Shown: positions 18,509-27,593, counted from the stretch's first letter. The stretch is DNA of 64,000 nucleotides from Bacteroidales bacterium M6 (GCA_001689485.1 LUJQ01000003.1:45895-109894), one strand, 5' to 3'. A program made the numbers and translations. Notes: a model not told the origin generated them from the letters alone.

Positions 18509-18898
18509 ATGACCCGGACTGCCAACGACACCCTTACACGTTACATGTCAGGCTCCATGCCGACCCATGAGCGGCTGGAAGCAACACTGCCGCCACATCC
18601 CGACAGCTGCGAGCTGCTGGTTGCATGCCCTCCCGGCAACTACAGCGCCTCGGCATTGGCAAAAGCCGTGGAGGATTGCGACGCGCAATTGCTGGCGCTT
18701 TCGGTGACAGGCATGCGCGATGCCGACGGGCATCCCGTGGTCATGCTACGGGCAAACACGCGTGCAGCCGACGGGATTGCCCGCTCACTGGCCCGTTACG
18801 GTTACGAGGTAGTCCATTCCGCAGGCGACCTCACCCCTGCCGCACGTTCCGAAGCAATGGCGCGTGTGAACGAACTGCTTCACTACCTGGAGATATAG
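18509..18898 (+). CDS. Small ACT-like protein upstream of nadK (apparently CBS-less)
   Basis: 129 residues. In other Bacteroidales the gene before nadK codes for a roughly 220-residue protein with two CBS domains and an ACT-like tail; this product matches only the tail by pattern (ending RVNELLHYLEI) and has a short unrelated start. An in-frame stop about seven codons upstream means no longer form exists. It lies 33 bp before nadK on the same strand, so it is probably co-transcribed. Function unknown; a regulatory ligand-binding role is inference. The comparison rests on memory of the family. Confidence 0.6.
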   Translation: MTRTANDTLTRYMSGSMPTHERLEATLPPHPDSCELLVACPPGNYSASALAKAVEDCDAQLLALSVTGMRDADGHPVVMLRANTRAADGIARSLARYGYEVVHSAGDLTPAARSEAMARVNELLHYLEI

Positions 18899-18931
18899 CC
18901 TAACCAACAGCCGCCAGCCAACACAACCGTC

Positions 18932-19810
18932 ATGAAATTCGCTATAAACGGCAACCGCCACCAAGAAGGCCATTTCGACGCAATCAACCGCCTTGTAACC
19001 ACACTGCTCAAACGCGGCGACGACATCGTTATGGCCGAGCCTTTCCTAAACTACCTCACCGACAACCTGGGCGACCGCTTCGCGATAGGAATCGACTACG
19101 TGCCGCTCTCAACCCAGCCGAACGCCGACCTGGCAATCAGTATCGGCGGCGACGGGGCGTTCCTGAAAACCGCCCGATGGGTAGGGGGGAATGAAACGCC
19201 GGTGGCAGGAATCAACACCGGCCATCTCGGCTACCTGTCGGCTTTCACCTTCGAACATGCCGGTGAAATCTACGAAACGCTCCTCAATGGCCGGTTCCGC
19301 GTCGAGAACCGTTCGCTGCTTAATGTGGAAGTAACCGGCGGAGGCACCGCTCCGACGCATCTCACTGCATTAAACGAAATCGCAATCACCCGTGGCGACA
19401 ACGCCGCCATGCTCAACATAGCCACCGTTATCGACAACGGCCCCTCGCTCAACTACGTGGGCGACGGCCTTATCCTTTCGACCCCTACAGGCAGCACCGC
19501 CTACAACCTGTCGGTAGGGGGGCCGATTCTCGACCCCGAACTTGCAGGATGGGTGCTCTCGCCCATAGCAGCGCACTCACTGTCGATGCGTCCGCTGGTT
19601 GTGAAGGACTCATCCGTAATCGACATAACGGTCACAACCCGAGGCACCGGCTACCGGCTTTCAGCCGACGGGAAATCAGTAACCCTGCCCCTCCAGGCAC
19701 GCCTGCGCATAACCAAGGCACCCTACAAAGTCAAGCTCATCCTCCAGCCGTCGCACATGTTCACCGACACCCTGCGCGACAAACTCGGGATGGGCGCCCC
19801 CCGGAAATAA
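18932..19810 (+). CDS. nadK: NAD kinase
   Basis: 292 residues. The GGDG motif (SIGGDGAFLKTA, about residues 71-82), GINTGHLGYLS and the NE motif in ALNEIAITRG identify ATP-NAD kinase, which makes NADP in the cytosol. TPTGSTAYNLSVGGPI is the conserved C-terminal domain signature. Second gene of a plus-strand unit divergent from pdxJ. Confidence 0.96.
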   Translation: MKFAINGNRHQEGHFDAINRLVTTLLKRGDDIVMAEPFLNYLTDNLGDRFAIGIDYVPLSTQPNADLAISIGGDGAFLKTARWVGGNETPVAGINTGHLGYLSAFTFEHAGEIYETLLNGRFRVENRSLLNVEVTGGGTAPTHLTALNEIAITRGDNAAMLNIATVIDNGPSLNYVGDGLILSTPTGSTAYNLSVGGPILDPELAGWVLSPIAAHSLSMRPLVVKDSSVIDITVTTRGTGYRLSADGKSVTLPLQARLRITKAPYKVKLILQPSHMFTDTLRDKLGMGAPRK

Positions 19811-19875
19811 CATCCTGCAAATAATCAAGCCCGTTTCTGCAGCAACCTCATCAAAAACCAAACCTCCTGGCAAAT

Positions 19876-20583
19876 ATGCCTGTCGCCGAACTACAACATG
19901 CAACACTAGGCCGCGTCGTGGTAAATACGCGCCATAACTCCCGCCACATATCCGCACGCTGGAAGAGCGGCCTTGTGAGCCTTAACGTGCCGAACGGGGT
20001 AAGGCTTCCCGACATCCACCGGGTGCTCGACGACCTCACCCCGCGCCTGCTGGCCAGCCGCCCGGAGGTAAGTTTTTACGACGGCCAGGAGCTATGCTTC
20101 CCTTTGGTTGATTTCGTAATACGCACCCAGCGGTTCGCCCCGGCAAAAATCCTCGGCACCGCCTCCTATACAGTCTCGTCAGTGGAGGTGGGGAGCGACT
20201 GGGACTTCGATCTCGACACCACGTCAGCCGCAATCAGCGACATGCTCTGCAAAGTGGCAAGGAAAATCGCGCCGCAGGTGCTTGTGCCTAGAGCCAAAAT
20301 GCTGGCATCCAAAATAGGGCGATGCCCCGTGGGGTGGACAATCTCGTCCGGGCACCGTATATTGGGACAATGCTCCTCGCACGGCATAATATCCCTAAGC
20401 TATATCCTGGTGTTCATGCCCGAACACCTATGCGACTACATAATATACCATGAACTCGCCCACCTTACCGAAATGAACCATGGCGAGCGCTTCCATACCC
20501 TTCTCAACCAATATCTTGAAGGCCGTGAGGCAACCCTCTCGAAGGAACTCCAACGGTATTCATGGCCGGTGTTCCGAAAATGA
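19876..20583 (+). CDS. YgjP-like (DUF45/M48-type) metallopeptidase domain protein
   Basis: 235 residues. The zinc-binding helix HELAH (YHELAHLTEMNHGERFHTLL, about residues 193-212) with a downstream His matches the YgjP/WLM-like group. The N-terminal part is beta-rich (roughly residues 10-110). It follows nadK by 65 bp on the same strand. Substrate unknown; some relatives act in nucleotide-linked processes, but nothing here shows this. Confidence 0.8.
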   Translation: MPVAELQHATLGRVVVNTRHNSRHISARWKSGLVSLNVPNGVRLPDIHRVLDDLTPRLLASRPEVSFYDGQELCFPLVDFVIRTQRFAPAKILGTASYTVSSVEVGSDWDFDLDTTSAAISDMLCKVARKIAPQVLVPRAKMLASKIGRCPVGWTISSGHRILGQCSSHGIISLSYILVFMPEHLCDYIIYHELAHLTEMNHGERFHTLLNQYLEGREATLSKELQRYSWPVFRK

Positions 20584-20682
20584 CAAATACCCGCACCCCC
20601 TTCTACTACATGTGACAGATGTAACGCAACGGTCAAACATGATAAATTTATAACACAAAAATAATACAAAAAGGTAACCACA

Positions 20683-20713
20683 TTGCCCATACCACCCTTT
20701 TTGTTTACTTTTG
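20683..20713 (+). promoter_or_regulatory. Promoter of the receiver-domain gene
   Basis: TTG (20683-20685), 20-base spacer, TACTTTTG (20706-20713); 66 bp before the ATG. Confidence 0.6.
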
Positions 20714-20779
20714 ACACCGTAATAAACCGTCAATCCACGAAGTTACAACTTCTTCTAATTCCGGGAAGGAATTAACCGC

Positions 20780-21187
20780 ATGATTACTACAGACCATAGC
20801 ATTATAAACACTTCATTGCAAGGTCGCGTTTTGGTGGTTGACAATGACAACACCATATGCGAGATGATCAGGAGCCACTTCGGCCCTGATGGTTTTGTTG
20901 TGGACTCATGTTCCGAACTCGATGACCTATACTCTATAGAACTGACCGACTACCAATTGATAATAATAGACCTCAGTTCAGATGAAGAATCCGGCTTGGG
21001 GCTGGTAGAACAAATCAAACAAAGGCGTAGTACCGCCTCGATAGGCGTTATAACCTGCTCGGTCAACATGTCGCCCACAACAATTATCAACGCTTTGAAC
21101 GCTGGTGCCGACGATTACCTGCTCAAACCCTTCTCATTGCGCGAGCTGATGGCACGCGTACGCTCAGTTCTCCGCCGTCAGCTATAA
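20780..21187 (+). CDS. Stand-alone response regulator receiver protein
   Basis: 135 residues, a complete CheY-like receiver with no output domain. Acidic pocket in LVVDNDN, probable phospho-acceptor Asp in LIIIDLSSD, switch residue in GVITCS and the conserved Lys in YLLKPFS. The C-terminus ends at RVRSVLRRQL, where a DNA-binding domain would begin in OmpR-type regulators, so it may have lost or never had one. No histidine kinase is nearby. It has its own promoter. Confidence 0.85.
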   Translation: MITTDHSIINTSLQGRVLVVDNDNTICEMIRSHFGPDGFVVDSCSELDDLYSIELTDYQLIIIDLSSDEESGLGLVEQIKQRRSTASIGVITCSVNMSPTTIINALNAGADDYLLKPFSLRELMARVRSVLRRQL

Positions 21188-21199
21188 TCAACCGAATAA

Positions 21200-21230
21200 T
21201 TGGCCGTTTGGCAGAGATTTATTAATTTTG
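21200..21230 (+). promoter_or_regulatory. Promoter of the YfhO-family gene
   Basis: TTG (21200-21202), 20-base spacer, TAATTTTG (21223-21230). The TTG that could be read as an early start codon for the next gene is this -33 element, so the true start lies downstream, at 21326. Confidence 0.7.
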
Positions 21231-21325
21231 CTCGTAGCAACGACGAACCATACCCGCACCGGCCGGGCATGATTCGCTGTTTTTGCGTACATACAAAGCA
21301 ACCCTACCCCATTTCACAAACCGAT

Positions 21326-23944
21326 ATGACAACCGACATCAAGGATAAATTCCGCAACATCGCCCAAAACCTCTCCGCCATGTTGCGACGTCCACAATTC
21401 CTGGGATTCATTGCCAGTCTGGCGGTAATTGCCATTATATCATTGGCTTACTTCTATCCCGACGCCACACTTGGCAACGAGCTGCGCCAGCACGACATGC
21501 AGCAGGGTGCCGCAATCGGGCAGGAAGCCAAAGCATATACGGAGGCAACGGGAGCAGAGCAGCCCCGGTGGACAAACTCCCTCTTCTCAGGCATGCCCAC
21601 ATTCCAGATTTCCCCCTCCTACCCATCCGACAACCTTTTCAGCTGGATAAACACGGTTTACGGGGCAGGGCTACCCTCCCCTTCCAACCTGCTTTTCATG
21701 ATGATGACAGGGTTCCTTATCCTGATGGCGGCACTTAAAGTCAGATGGTACTACGGGCTTATCGGGGCGATTGCCTGGGGCTTTTCCACCTATTTCATCA
21801 TCATAATCGGTGCCGGTCATATCTGGAAATTCGTGACCCTGGCATATATCCCGCCGACAATAGCCGGTGTAATGATGGCCTACCGGGGGCGCTGGTTGAT
21901 GGGGAGCGCGCTGGCGGCACTGTTTGCAATGATGCAGATTCACAACAACCACGTGCAGATGAGCTACTATTTCATATTTGTCATAGCGGGGCTTGTGATA
22001 GCATATCTTTTCCATGCCTTCCGCCGTAAGGAAATCAGTAAGTGGCTGAAGGCCACCGGCGCCCTGGCCGTCGCCGCATTACTGGCCGTCGCTGCCAACC
22101 TGCCAAACCTCTACAACACCTATAAGTATGCCGCCGAATCAATGCGCGGCAGCCATTCAGAGCTTACCGACCCCGATGCCGCCACAAAAGGGGAAAAAAC
22201 ATCGGGCCTCGACCGCGACTACATAACCCAATACAGCTACGGGCGCTCCGAAACCTTCACCCTCCTCATCCCCGACATCAAGGGAGGGGCATCGGTAGTG
22301 CCGGGCGACGGCGGCCTGCGCCCGGCATCACTGCTCGACCTCCCAGGCGCCGACGAGGCCATAGCTTCCGCCGGGCTTAACGAAGGTGAATACCAATACA
22401 TTGCCAATTACGTAAGCCGCTATTTCGGCGAGCCTGAAGGAACAAACGGGCCGGTGTATGTAGGGGTTATAATCTTCACGCTGTTCCTTCTCGGATGCTT
22501 CATCATAAAAGGCCCCGTGAAATGGGCGCTGCTTGTTCTTACGCTCCTGTCGGTGTTTCTTGCCTTGGGACGCAACATGCAATGGTTCACCGACCTGTTT
22601 ATCGACTACATGCCGATGTATGCCAGATTCCGCACTGTCGAGAGCATACTCGTCATCGCCGAATTCACCATCCCACTGCTTGCAATCATAACCCTCCAGA
22701 CGCTGCTCACCACCCCCGGGGCGCTAAAAAAATGGAGCGCCCAAATCTACACGGCATTCGGGCTTACCGCCCTGATATGCGTGGCCGGATGGCTCTTCCC
22801 CGGCATTTACGGGCCGGCCATCACCCAAGGCGACATGCAGATTTCCAACATGCTAGGCTATCAGTTAAGCCAGGCCGGCTATCCGGCTGAGGCAATAGGG
22901 ATGTTTTCCATCAACAATCCCGTCATAGCCTCGGCGGTTGAAAAGCTGCGCTATTCGATGGTCAGCTCCGACTCGCTGCGCTCGCTTATATTCATCCTGC
23001 TGGCATTCGGGGCGGTAATGCTCACAGTCACAGGTAAAATAAAGTCCTGGATGGGAGCCGCCGCGATAGGCATACTGGTGGTGGCCGACCTCTACCCGGT
23101 CAACAAACGCTACCTCAACCACGAAAGCTTCTGCACACCACAGGTAACAGCATCCGACCCGTTCCCCCTCAGCGAAAACGACCGCAAAATCCTTGCCGAC
23201 ACGGCAATGAACTACCGCGTGATGGATGTGCCAAGGTTCTACCAGGCCGCACCATCCTACCATCATAAGGCCGTAGGCGGTTACCATGCCGCCAAACTGA
23301 CACGCTACCAGGATCTCATCGACCGGCATCTGTCGCATTTCACCTCAGGCAACCCCGACGAAGCCGATTTCCGCGTGCTGAATATGCTCAATGCACGCTA
23401 TTTCATCGACCAGGAAGGCAGGCTAAGCTATAATCCCGACGCCCTCGGCAATGCATGGTTCGTCAGCAAGGTCGGCTACGTTCCTACCCCAGATGCAGAG
23501 ATGGAAGCATTGCAGACACTCGACCCGGCAACCGAGGCCGTTGCCGATATGCGGTTCCGTGACATACTCGGCGACGCCACAGGGACTGTAGCCCCCGGCG
23601 ATACCATCTACGAGACATCATATGCCCCTGACCGCCTGACATATGCGGCAACAACCGCCCATGGAGGGGTAGCCGTGTTCTCCGAGGTGTTCTTCCCATG
23701 GGGATGGGAATGCACAATCGACGGCAAACCGGCCGAGCTTGGCCGCGTAAACTACCTGTTGCGCGCAGTGCGGATACCTGCCGGAAAACACGCCGTAGAA
23801 ATGACTTTCCGTCCCGAATCGGTACGTGCAACCGTGAGCTGTGCACGTATAAGCGTAATCCTGATTTACCTGCTGCTTGCCATGGCCGTTGTCAGCTCCT
23901 TGATGAGAACCCCGAAACAGGAAGAAAACCATGAAGAAGCTTGA
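21326..23944 (+). CDS. YfhO-family multi-pass membrane protein
   Basis: 872 residues from the ATG at 21326 (MTTDIKDKFRNIAQNL), chosen because a good promoter ends at 21230. About a dozen hydrophobic segments occupy residues 30-600, followed by a soluble extracytoplasmic domain and a last helix near the C-terminus. LFSGMPTFQISPSYP and the large loop after the first helix are typical of Bacteroidetes YfhO proteins. YfhO of Bacillus is linked to glycosylation of lipoteichoic acid; in Gram-negative bacteria a GT-C-like envelope glycosylation role is only inferred. It overlaps the next gene by 14 bp. Confidence 0.85.
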   Translation: MTTDIKDKFRNIAQNLSAMLRRPQFLGFIASLAVIAIISLAYFYPDATLGNELRQHDMQQGAAIGQEAKAYTEATGAEQPRWTNSLFSGMPTFQISPSYPSDNLFSWINTVYGAGLPSPSNLLFMMMTGFLILMAALKVRWYYGLIGAIAWGFSTYFIIIIGAGHIWKFVTLAYIPPTIAGVMMAYRGRWLMGSALAALFAMMQIHNNHVQMSYYFIFVIAGLVIAYLFHAFRRKEISKWLKATGALAVAALLAVAANLPNLYNTYKYAAESMRGSHSELTDPDAATKGEKTSGLDRDYITQYSYGRSETFTLLIPDIKGGASVVPGDGGLRPASLLDLPGADEAIASAGLNEGEYQYIANYVSRYFGEPEGTNGPVYVGVIIFTLFLLGCFIIKGPVKWALLVLTLLSVFLALGRNMQWFTDLFIDYMPMYARFRTVESILVIAEFTIPLLAIITLQTLLTTPGALKKWSAQIYTAFGLTALICVAGWLFPGIYGPAITQGDMQISNMLGYQLSQAGYPAEAIGMFSINNPVIASAVEKLRYSMVSSDSLRSLIFILLAFGAVMLTVTGKIKSWMGAAAIGILVVADLYPVNKRYLNHESFCTPQVTASDPFPLSENDRKILADTAMNYRVMDVPRFYQAAPSYHHKAVGGYHAAKLTRYQDLIDRHLSHFTSGNPDEADFRVLNMLNARYFIDQEGRLSYNPDALGNAWFVSKVGYVPTPDAEMEALQTLDPATEAVADMRFRDILGDATGTVAPGDTIYETSYAPDRLTYAATTAHGGVAVFSEVFFPWGWECTIDGKPAELGRVNYLLRAVRIPAGKHAVEMTFRPESVRATVSCARISVILIYLLLAMAVVSSLMRTPKQEENHEEA

Positions 23945-24563
23945 CCGACTTATGTCATACCCGGCCCGGTGGCGGCGCAGCCGGGGGTTCGGCGTCCATT
24001 CGCCGTTTGCCTATCACTTCATAACCAAGGTCCTGAGGGAAAAGGACGCCGAATACTACGCCTATGCCGAAATCGCCGCATTCTGCCCAAGGGCAAGGCG
24101 TGCGGGGTTTAACGAAATCTTTGCCGGGAAAGATATGTCGGTGCCTGAGGCACATATGCTTTTCAGGGTACTCTGCCATTTCAACCCTACGGAAATCATA
24201 GAAATAGGCCACGGCCACGAAGTGACCAACATCATCATAGAAAGGGCAGTGCCACAGGCGAAAACAGTAACATGGCATCCGGGCAAGCATATAGAACCGT
24301 CGAAAGGCATAACACCATTCATCCTGATCAACCAGGTTTCAAAAGACCACTACGACGAAATCCATTCCTACCTGATAGGACACCTCTCGGACGAGGAAGC
24401 CGTGGTAGTTGTCAGAAACCTGCCTAACCTCCCCGCAAACAGGCGCCTATGGCAGGAACTGACGGCATCACTTAACTTCGGGATGGGATTTTCCGACAAC
24501 TATATGGGAATCTTCGTGGGACTGCATTCGCTACCCCGCCAAAACTATGAAATAATCCTGTGA
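23931..24563 (+). CDS. Degenerate class I methyltransferase-like protein
   Basis: 210 residues. The N-terminus RSRGFGVHSPFAYHFI is typical of a Bacteroidetes O-methyltransferase-like family, but the SAM motif I is altered (IIEIGHGHEVTN in place of an E-I-G-x-G-x-G run) and the rest is short. Catalytic activity is doubtful. It overlaps the YfhO gene by 14 bp and the xerD start by 4 bp, so all three are likely translated together. Confidence 0.6.
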   Translation: MKKLDRLMSYPARWRRSRGFGVHSPFAYHFITKVLREKDAEYYAYAEIAAFCPRARRAGFNEIFAGKDMSVPEAHMLFRVLCHFNPTEIIEIGHGHEVTNIIIERAVPQAKTVTWHPGKHIEPSKGITPFILINQVSKDHYDEIHSYLIGHLSDEEAVVVVRNLPNLPANRRLWQELTASLNFGMGFSDNYMGIFVGLHSLPRQNYEIIL

Positions 24564-25483
24564 GGGGCATTCACGACATCGACGCCATATGCCGCGAATT
24601 TCGCGGCTATCTCGCTTTGCAGAGGGGATTCTCACCACACACACTAGATGCCTATCTTCGCGATGTAAACAAGCTTCTCGCCTATCTTTCGGACGAGGGT
24701 GTGGCCTTACGTGACACAGACTACGGGATTTTGCAGAATTTCGCTGCCGCAATCTACGACCTCGGCATTGCCGCCGCATCACGCAAACGGGTGCTATGCG
24801 GCATAAAGACATTCTTCAAATTCCTTAAAAGCGCCGGATATACCGACAACGACCCCTCGATGCTTCTTGAAACACCCAGGCTGGGACGGGCGCTGCCCGA
24901 CGTGCTGTCGGTCGAGGAAATCGACATGATAATCAACGCCATCGACCCCGCGACCGCAGAAGCCGAACGCAACCGCGCCATCATAGAGACCCTTTACGGA
25001 TGCGGCCTGCGTGTTTCGGAACTTGTCGACCTGGAAATCACACGCGTAGCCCTCGATGACGAATATATCATCGTGCGAGGCAAAGGGAACAAAGAGCGCA
25101 TGGTGCCCATGTCGCCTGTTGCCGCCGGATGCATCCGCAACTATATCGAAGGGAGCCGTGGCGACATAGTGGTAAAACCCGAGGCGGCCAACATACTTTT
25201 CCTGAACCGGCGCGGCAACCGCCTCACGCGCCAAATGGTGTTCATCATGCTGCGCCGCCTGGCCGAGGCGGCCGATATCCACAAAAAAATCTCCCCGCAC
25301 ACCCTGCGCCACTCCTTCGCCACCCACCTGCTCGAAGGTGGTGCCAACCTGCGCGCAATCCAGCAGATGCTCGGCCATGAAAGCATCTCGACCACCGAAA
25401 TCTACCTGCACACCGACAACACCCGCCTGCGCGAGGAAATCCTACTCCATCACCCAAGGAATATGGGCGGGAGGAGAAGTTGA
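24560..25483 (+). CDS. xerD: Site-specific tyrosine recombinase XerD
   Basis: 307 residues, normal for Xer proteins. The N-terminal SAM-like core-binding domain (about 8-95) is followed by the catalytic domain with Arg in GCGLRVSEL, His-x-x-Arg in HTLRHSFATHLL, the second His in LGHESISTTEIYLH and the nucleophile Tyr in that same motif. With XerC it resolves chromosome dimers at dif; a mobile-element integrase is less likely given the housekeeping setting. The start is GTG inside the preceding stop codon (GTGA). The stop codon lies within a short tandem repeat. Confidence 0.93.
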   Translation: MRGIHDIDAICREFRGYLALQRGFSPHTLDAYLRDVNKLLAYLSDEGVALRDTDYGILQNFAAAIYDLGIAAASRKRVLCGIKTFFKFLKSAGYTDNDPSMLLETPRLGRALPDVLSVEEIDMIINAIDPATAEAERNRAIIETLYGCGLRVSELVDLEITRVALDDEYIIVRGKGNKERMVPMSPVAAGCIRNYIEGSRGDIVVKPEAANILFLNRRGNRLTRQMVFIMLRRLAEAADIHKKISPHTLRHSFATHLLEGGANLRAIQQMLGHESISTTEIYLHTDNTRLREEILLHHPRNMGGRRS

Positions 25484-25639
25484 GAAATTTAGAAGTTTAG
25501 AAGTTTAGAAGTTTAGAAACTATGCGTATAGGTTGATAACCTACAAAATGTGGCAAGCAGTTCTGAAACTGAGAAAATAAACTGGCCTTACTACCGGCCA
25601 CCTTAACTTCCTAACTTCTTAACTTCTTAACTTCCAACC
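25476..25639. repeat. AGAAGTTT tandem repeat with inverted counterpart
   Basis: Left arm 25476-25518: three exact 8-bp units AGAAGTTT (25491-25514) plus degenerate ones. Right arm 25602-25635: inverted degenerate units CTTAACTTC. The stop codons of both converging genes, xerD and mscS, are inside the arms. The 22 bases at 25476-25497 recur exactly at 6089-6110. Confidence 0.7.
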
Positions 25640-26820
25640 TCCTCATCCTGCGGCGGCACAAAGTCGCGGCCGGCAGGGGTTTGGAAAACAGACAGGCCGA
25701 AATGCCCCACAACGGCATATACATGGTCGAACACATCTGCCTGAATCCGCTCATACTCCTTCCATGCCGTTGTTCGCGTGAAGAAGTATAGCTGCAAAGG
25801 CAGCCCCGAAGTGGTCGGGTCGAGCTGCCGCACCATGTACGTAAGTTCGGGATTCACCTCGGGATGCATAGCCAGATAGCGGTCAAGATAGCGACGGAGC
25901 AACTGAAGGTTGACAATGTGACCGGCATCGGCCATGTCAATCCCCTCAAGCCATCCCCTGGCGCGCAGATGCTCCAGTTCCTCGCGTGTGCAGAACCTTA
26001 CCGTGTTGACATCCACATAAAAAGCCCGGCATACACGCCTGCCCCCCGACACCTGCATAGGCTGATAATTCTGAAAAGAATCCGAAACAAGCGAATACGG
26101 CGGAACCGTGGTGACAGTGTTATCCCAGTTGCGCACCTTAACCGTCGACAGCGACACATCGACCACCTCCCCGTTGGCGTTATGCTTCGGCACCACAATC
26201 CAGTCACCTTTACGAAGCATATTGTTGGCCGTAAGCTGCACACTGGCGACAAGGCCGAGGATTGTGTCCTTGAAAACCAGCATCAGCACCGCAGCCGATG
26301 CACCCAAGGCCGTTAGAATCGCAACAGGGGTCTTCCCGATGAGGATGCTCAGGGCAATAATCACCGCAACACCTATAACGATTAGTTTGAACATCTGGAA
26401 GATGCCTTTCACCGCATATGCATGCAGCTTCCCCCGCTTGGTGAAAGCCAGATACAGGTTGTCGATGAATATCACCAGAATCATCACGATAGCCCAAAGG
26501 ATATAGAGCGACGTCAACCCGTCAAGCCACATCACCGAACCGGGACTATCGCCAAAGCATCGCGGAAGCATCCACGCAACCACTATTGCCGGGGCAAGCT
26601 GCGAAACAGCCCGCAGAAAGCGCGGCGTGAGAAGGTCGTCGTCCCATTCGGTAGGGCTGCGCAGAATAAGACGCTCGATTACCTGCAACAGCACGCGGGT
26701 AACATAATAGGCGGCAACGGCACACACCACAATCAATAGCGCCATCAGGCCATCCACAGCCACCTGGTGGAAAGGCCCCTGGACCACACCTCCAAACAAT
26801 TCCCTGATATAGCCAATCAT
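25627..26820 (-). CDS. MscS-family mechanosensitive ion channel
   Basis: 397 residues. Five hydrophobic segments in the N-terminal half, then the MscS pore helix and beta domain (FKDTILGLVASVQLTANNMLRKGDWIVV, about residues 184-211 in two pieces). VRNWDNTVTTVPPYSLVSD and QNYQPMQVSGGRR mark the YbdG-like subgroup. It opens under membrane tension to release solutes. A TAGTTTTG -7 box is at 26868-26875. Confidence 0.9.
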   Translation of the reverse strand: MIGYIRELFGGVVQGPFHQVAVDGLMALLIVVCAVAAYYVTRVLLQVIERLILRSPTEWDDDLLTPRFLRAVSQLAPAIVVAWMLPRCFGDSPGSVMWLDGLTSLYILWAIVMILVIFIDNLYLAFTKRGKLHAYAVKGIFQMFKLIVIGVAVIIALSILIGKTPVAILTALGASAAVLMLVFKDTILGLVASVQLTANNMLRKGDWIVVPKHNANGEVVDVSLSTVKVRNWDNTVTTVPPYSLVSDSFQNYQPMQVSGGRRVCRAFYVDVNTVRFCTREELEHLRARGWLEGIDMADAGHIVNLQLLRRYLDRYLAMHPEVNPELTYMVRQLDPTTSGLPLQLYFFTRTTAWKEYERIQADVFDHVYAVVGHFGLSVFQTPAGRDFVPPQDEEVGS

Positions 26821-26964
26821 AACACGTTATACATTGAAGTTATTTATCCATGTGAAGTTATTTATCGCAAAACTACAAAAAAACGGCCACAAAGCCATAA
26901 CACATACCGCTGCACGCCCGGTTCACTGCTTTTGGAAATGACAGATGCGGTGCCTGGATTTTAC

Positions 26965-26996
26965 TTTGCGCAATCCCGGGTATTGTTGTAATTTTG
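26965..26996 (+). promoter_or_regulatory. Promoter of the small lipoprotein gene
   Basis: TTTG (26965-26968), 20-base spacer, TAATTTTG (26989-26996); 43 bp before the ATG at 27040. Confidence 0.75.
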
Positions 26997-27039
26997 CAAC
27001 GAAGCAACAACCGCTTCATCCATTATATTTTCACACATC

Positions 27040-27480
27040 ATGAGAAAACTTACCAGAATCACATCAATGCTGGCGTCGGCACTGGTTGCCGTTGCACTCA
27101 CCGCCTGCGGCGGCTCAAAAAGCGCCGACAACGCCGACGGCACCCGGACCGAACTAACACCCCAGCAGGAACGCCACCTGAAAGGGCTGGAAATGGAAAT
27201 CAACAAACTCAACAAGCAGCTTCCTATGGAGACGGGCGACGGGCTTACACTTACCAAAATGGAACTGACTGACGGATATATGGTCAGCACATGCACCTAT
27301 CCTGCCGACAGCGACCTCGAAATCGACAACTCCCCCGAAAGCAAGGCCGCAATCCTACAGACAGCCGGTGCCGCCACCGTCAAACGCATTAAAGACCTCA
27401 ATATCGGCCTGAAATATATCTACCAGGAAGAAGGCACAGGCAAGACCCAGGAAATAGTAATCACCCCTGAGGAAATGTAA
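27040..27480 (+). CDS. Small lipoprotein of unknown function
   Basis: 146 residues. Type II signal peptide with lipobox LTAC (Cys at about residue 23), then GGSKSADN linker. The mature part is predicted mostly alpha then beta, without a recognised domain. It stands alone between MscS and a terminator, with its own promoter. No function can be assigned. Confidence 0.8.
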   Translation: MRKLTRITSMLASALVAVALTACGGSKSADNADGTRTELTPQQERHLKGLEMEINKLNKQLPMETGDGLTLTKMELTDGYMVSTCTYPADSDLEIDNSPESKAAILQTAGAATVKRIKDLNIGLKYIYQEEGTGKTQEIVITPEEM

Positions 27481-27507
27481 CACAGCCGCATCCTGCGGCA
27501 ACAGGAC

Positions 27508-27524
27508 TAAGAGATTGTCTAAAA
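27508..27524 (+). repeat. Terminal motif of family B element, solo copy
   Basis: TAAGAGATTGTCTAAAA, identical to the ends of the elements at 9338 and 53335, here without an inverted partner. Confidence 0.55.
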
Positions 27525-27550
27525 TCCATAGAGAATCTGACGAAAAAATC

Positions 27551-27593
27551 AAGCCGGTATGTCAAAATTCAGAATTTTGACATACCGGCTTTT
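27551..27593. terminator. Bidirectional terminator, stem-loop family A
   Basis: Perfect stem AAGCCGGTATGTCAAAATTC / inverted with a 3-base centre, flanked by A-run and T-run. It serves the lipoprotein gene (plus) and the aminotransferase gene (minus). Confidence 0.8.

Noticed and set aside
24794..25411. 205-codon minus-strand frame opposite xerD
   Set aside because: The plus strand carries all tyrosine recombinase catalytic motifs.
24560..25483. xerD as integrase of a mobile element
   Set aside because: No excision genes, att repeats or cargo nearby; its setting and length fit the housekeeping recombinase.
25476..25639. Short repeats as a CRISPR array
   Set aside because: Units of 8-9 bp without spacers and no cas genes.
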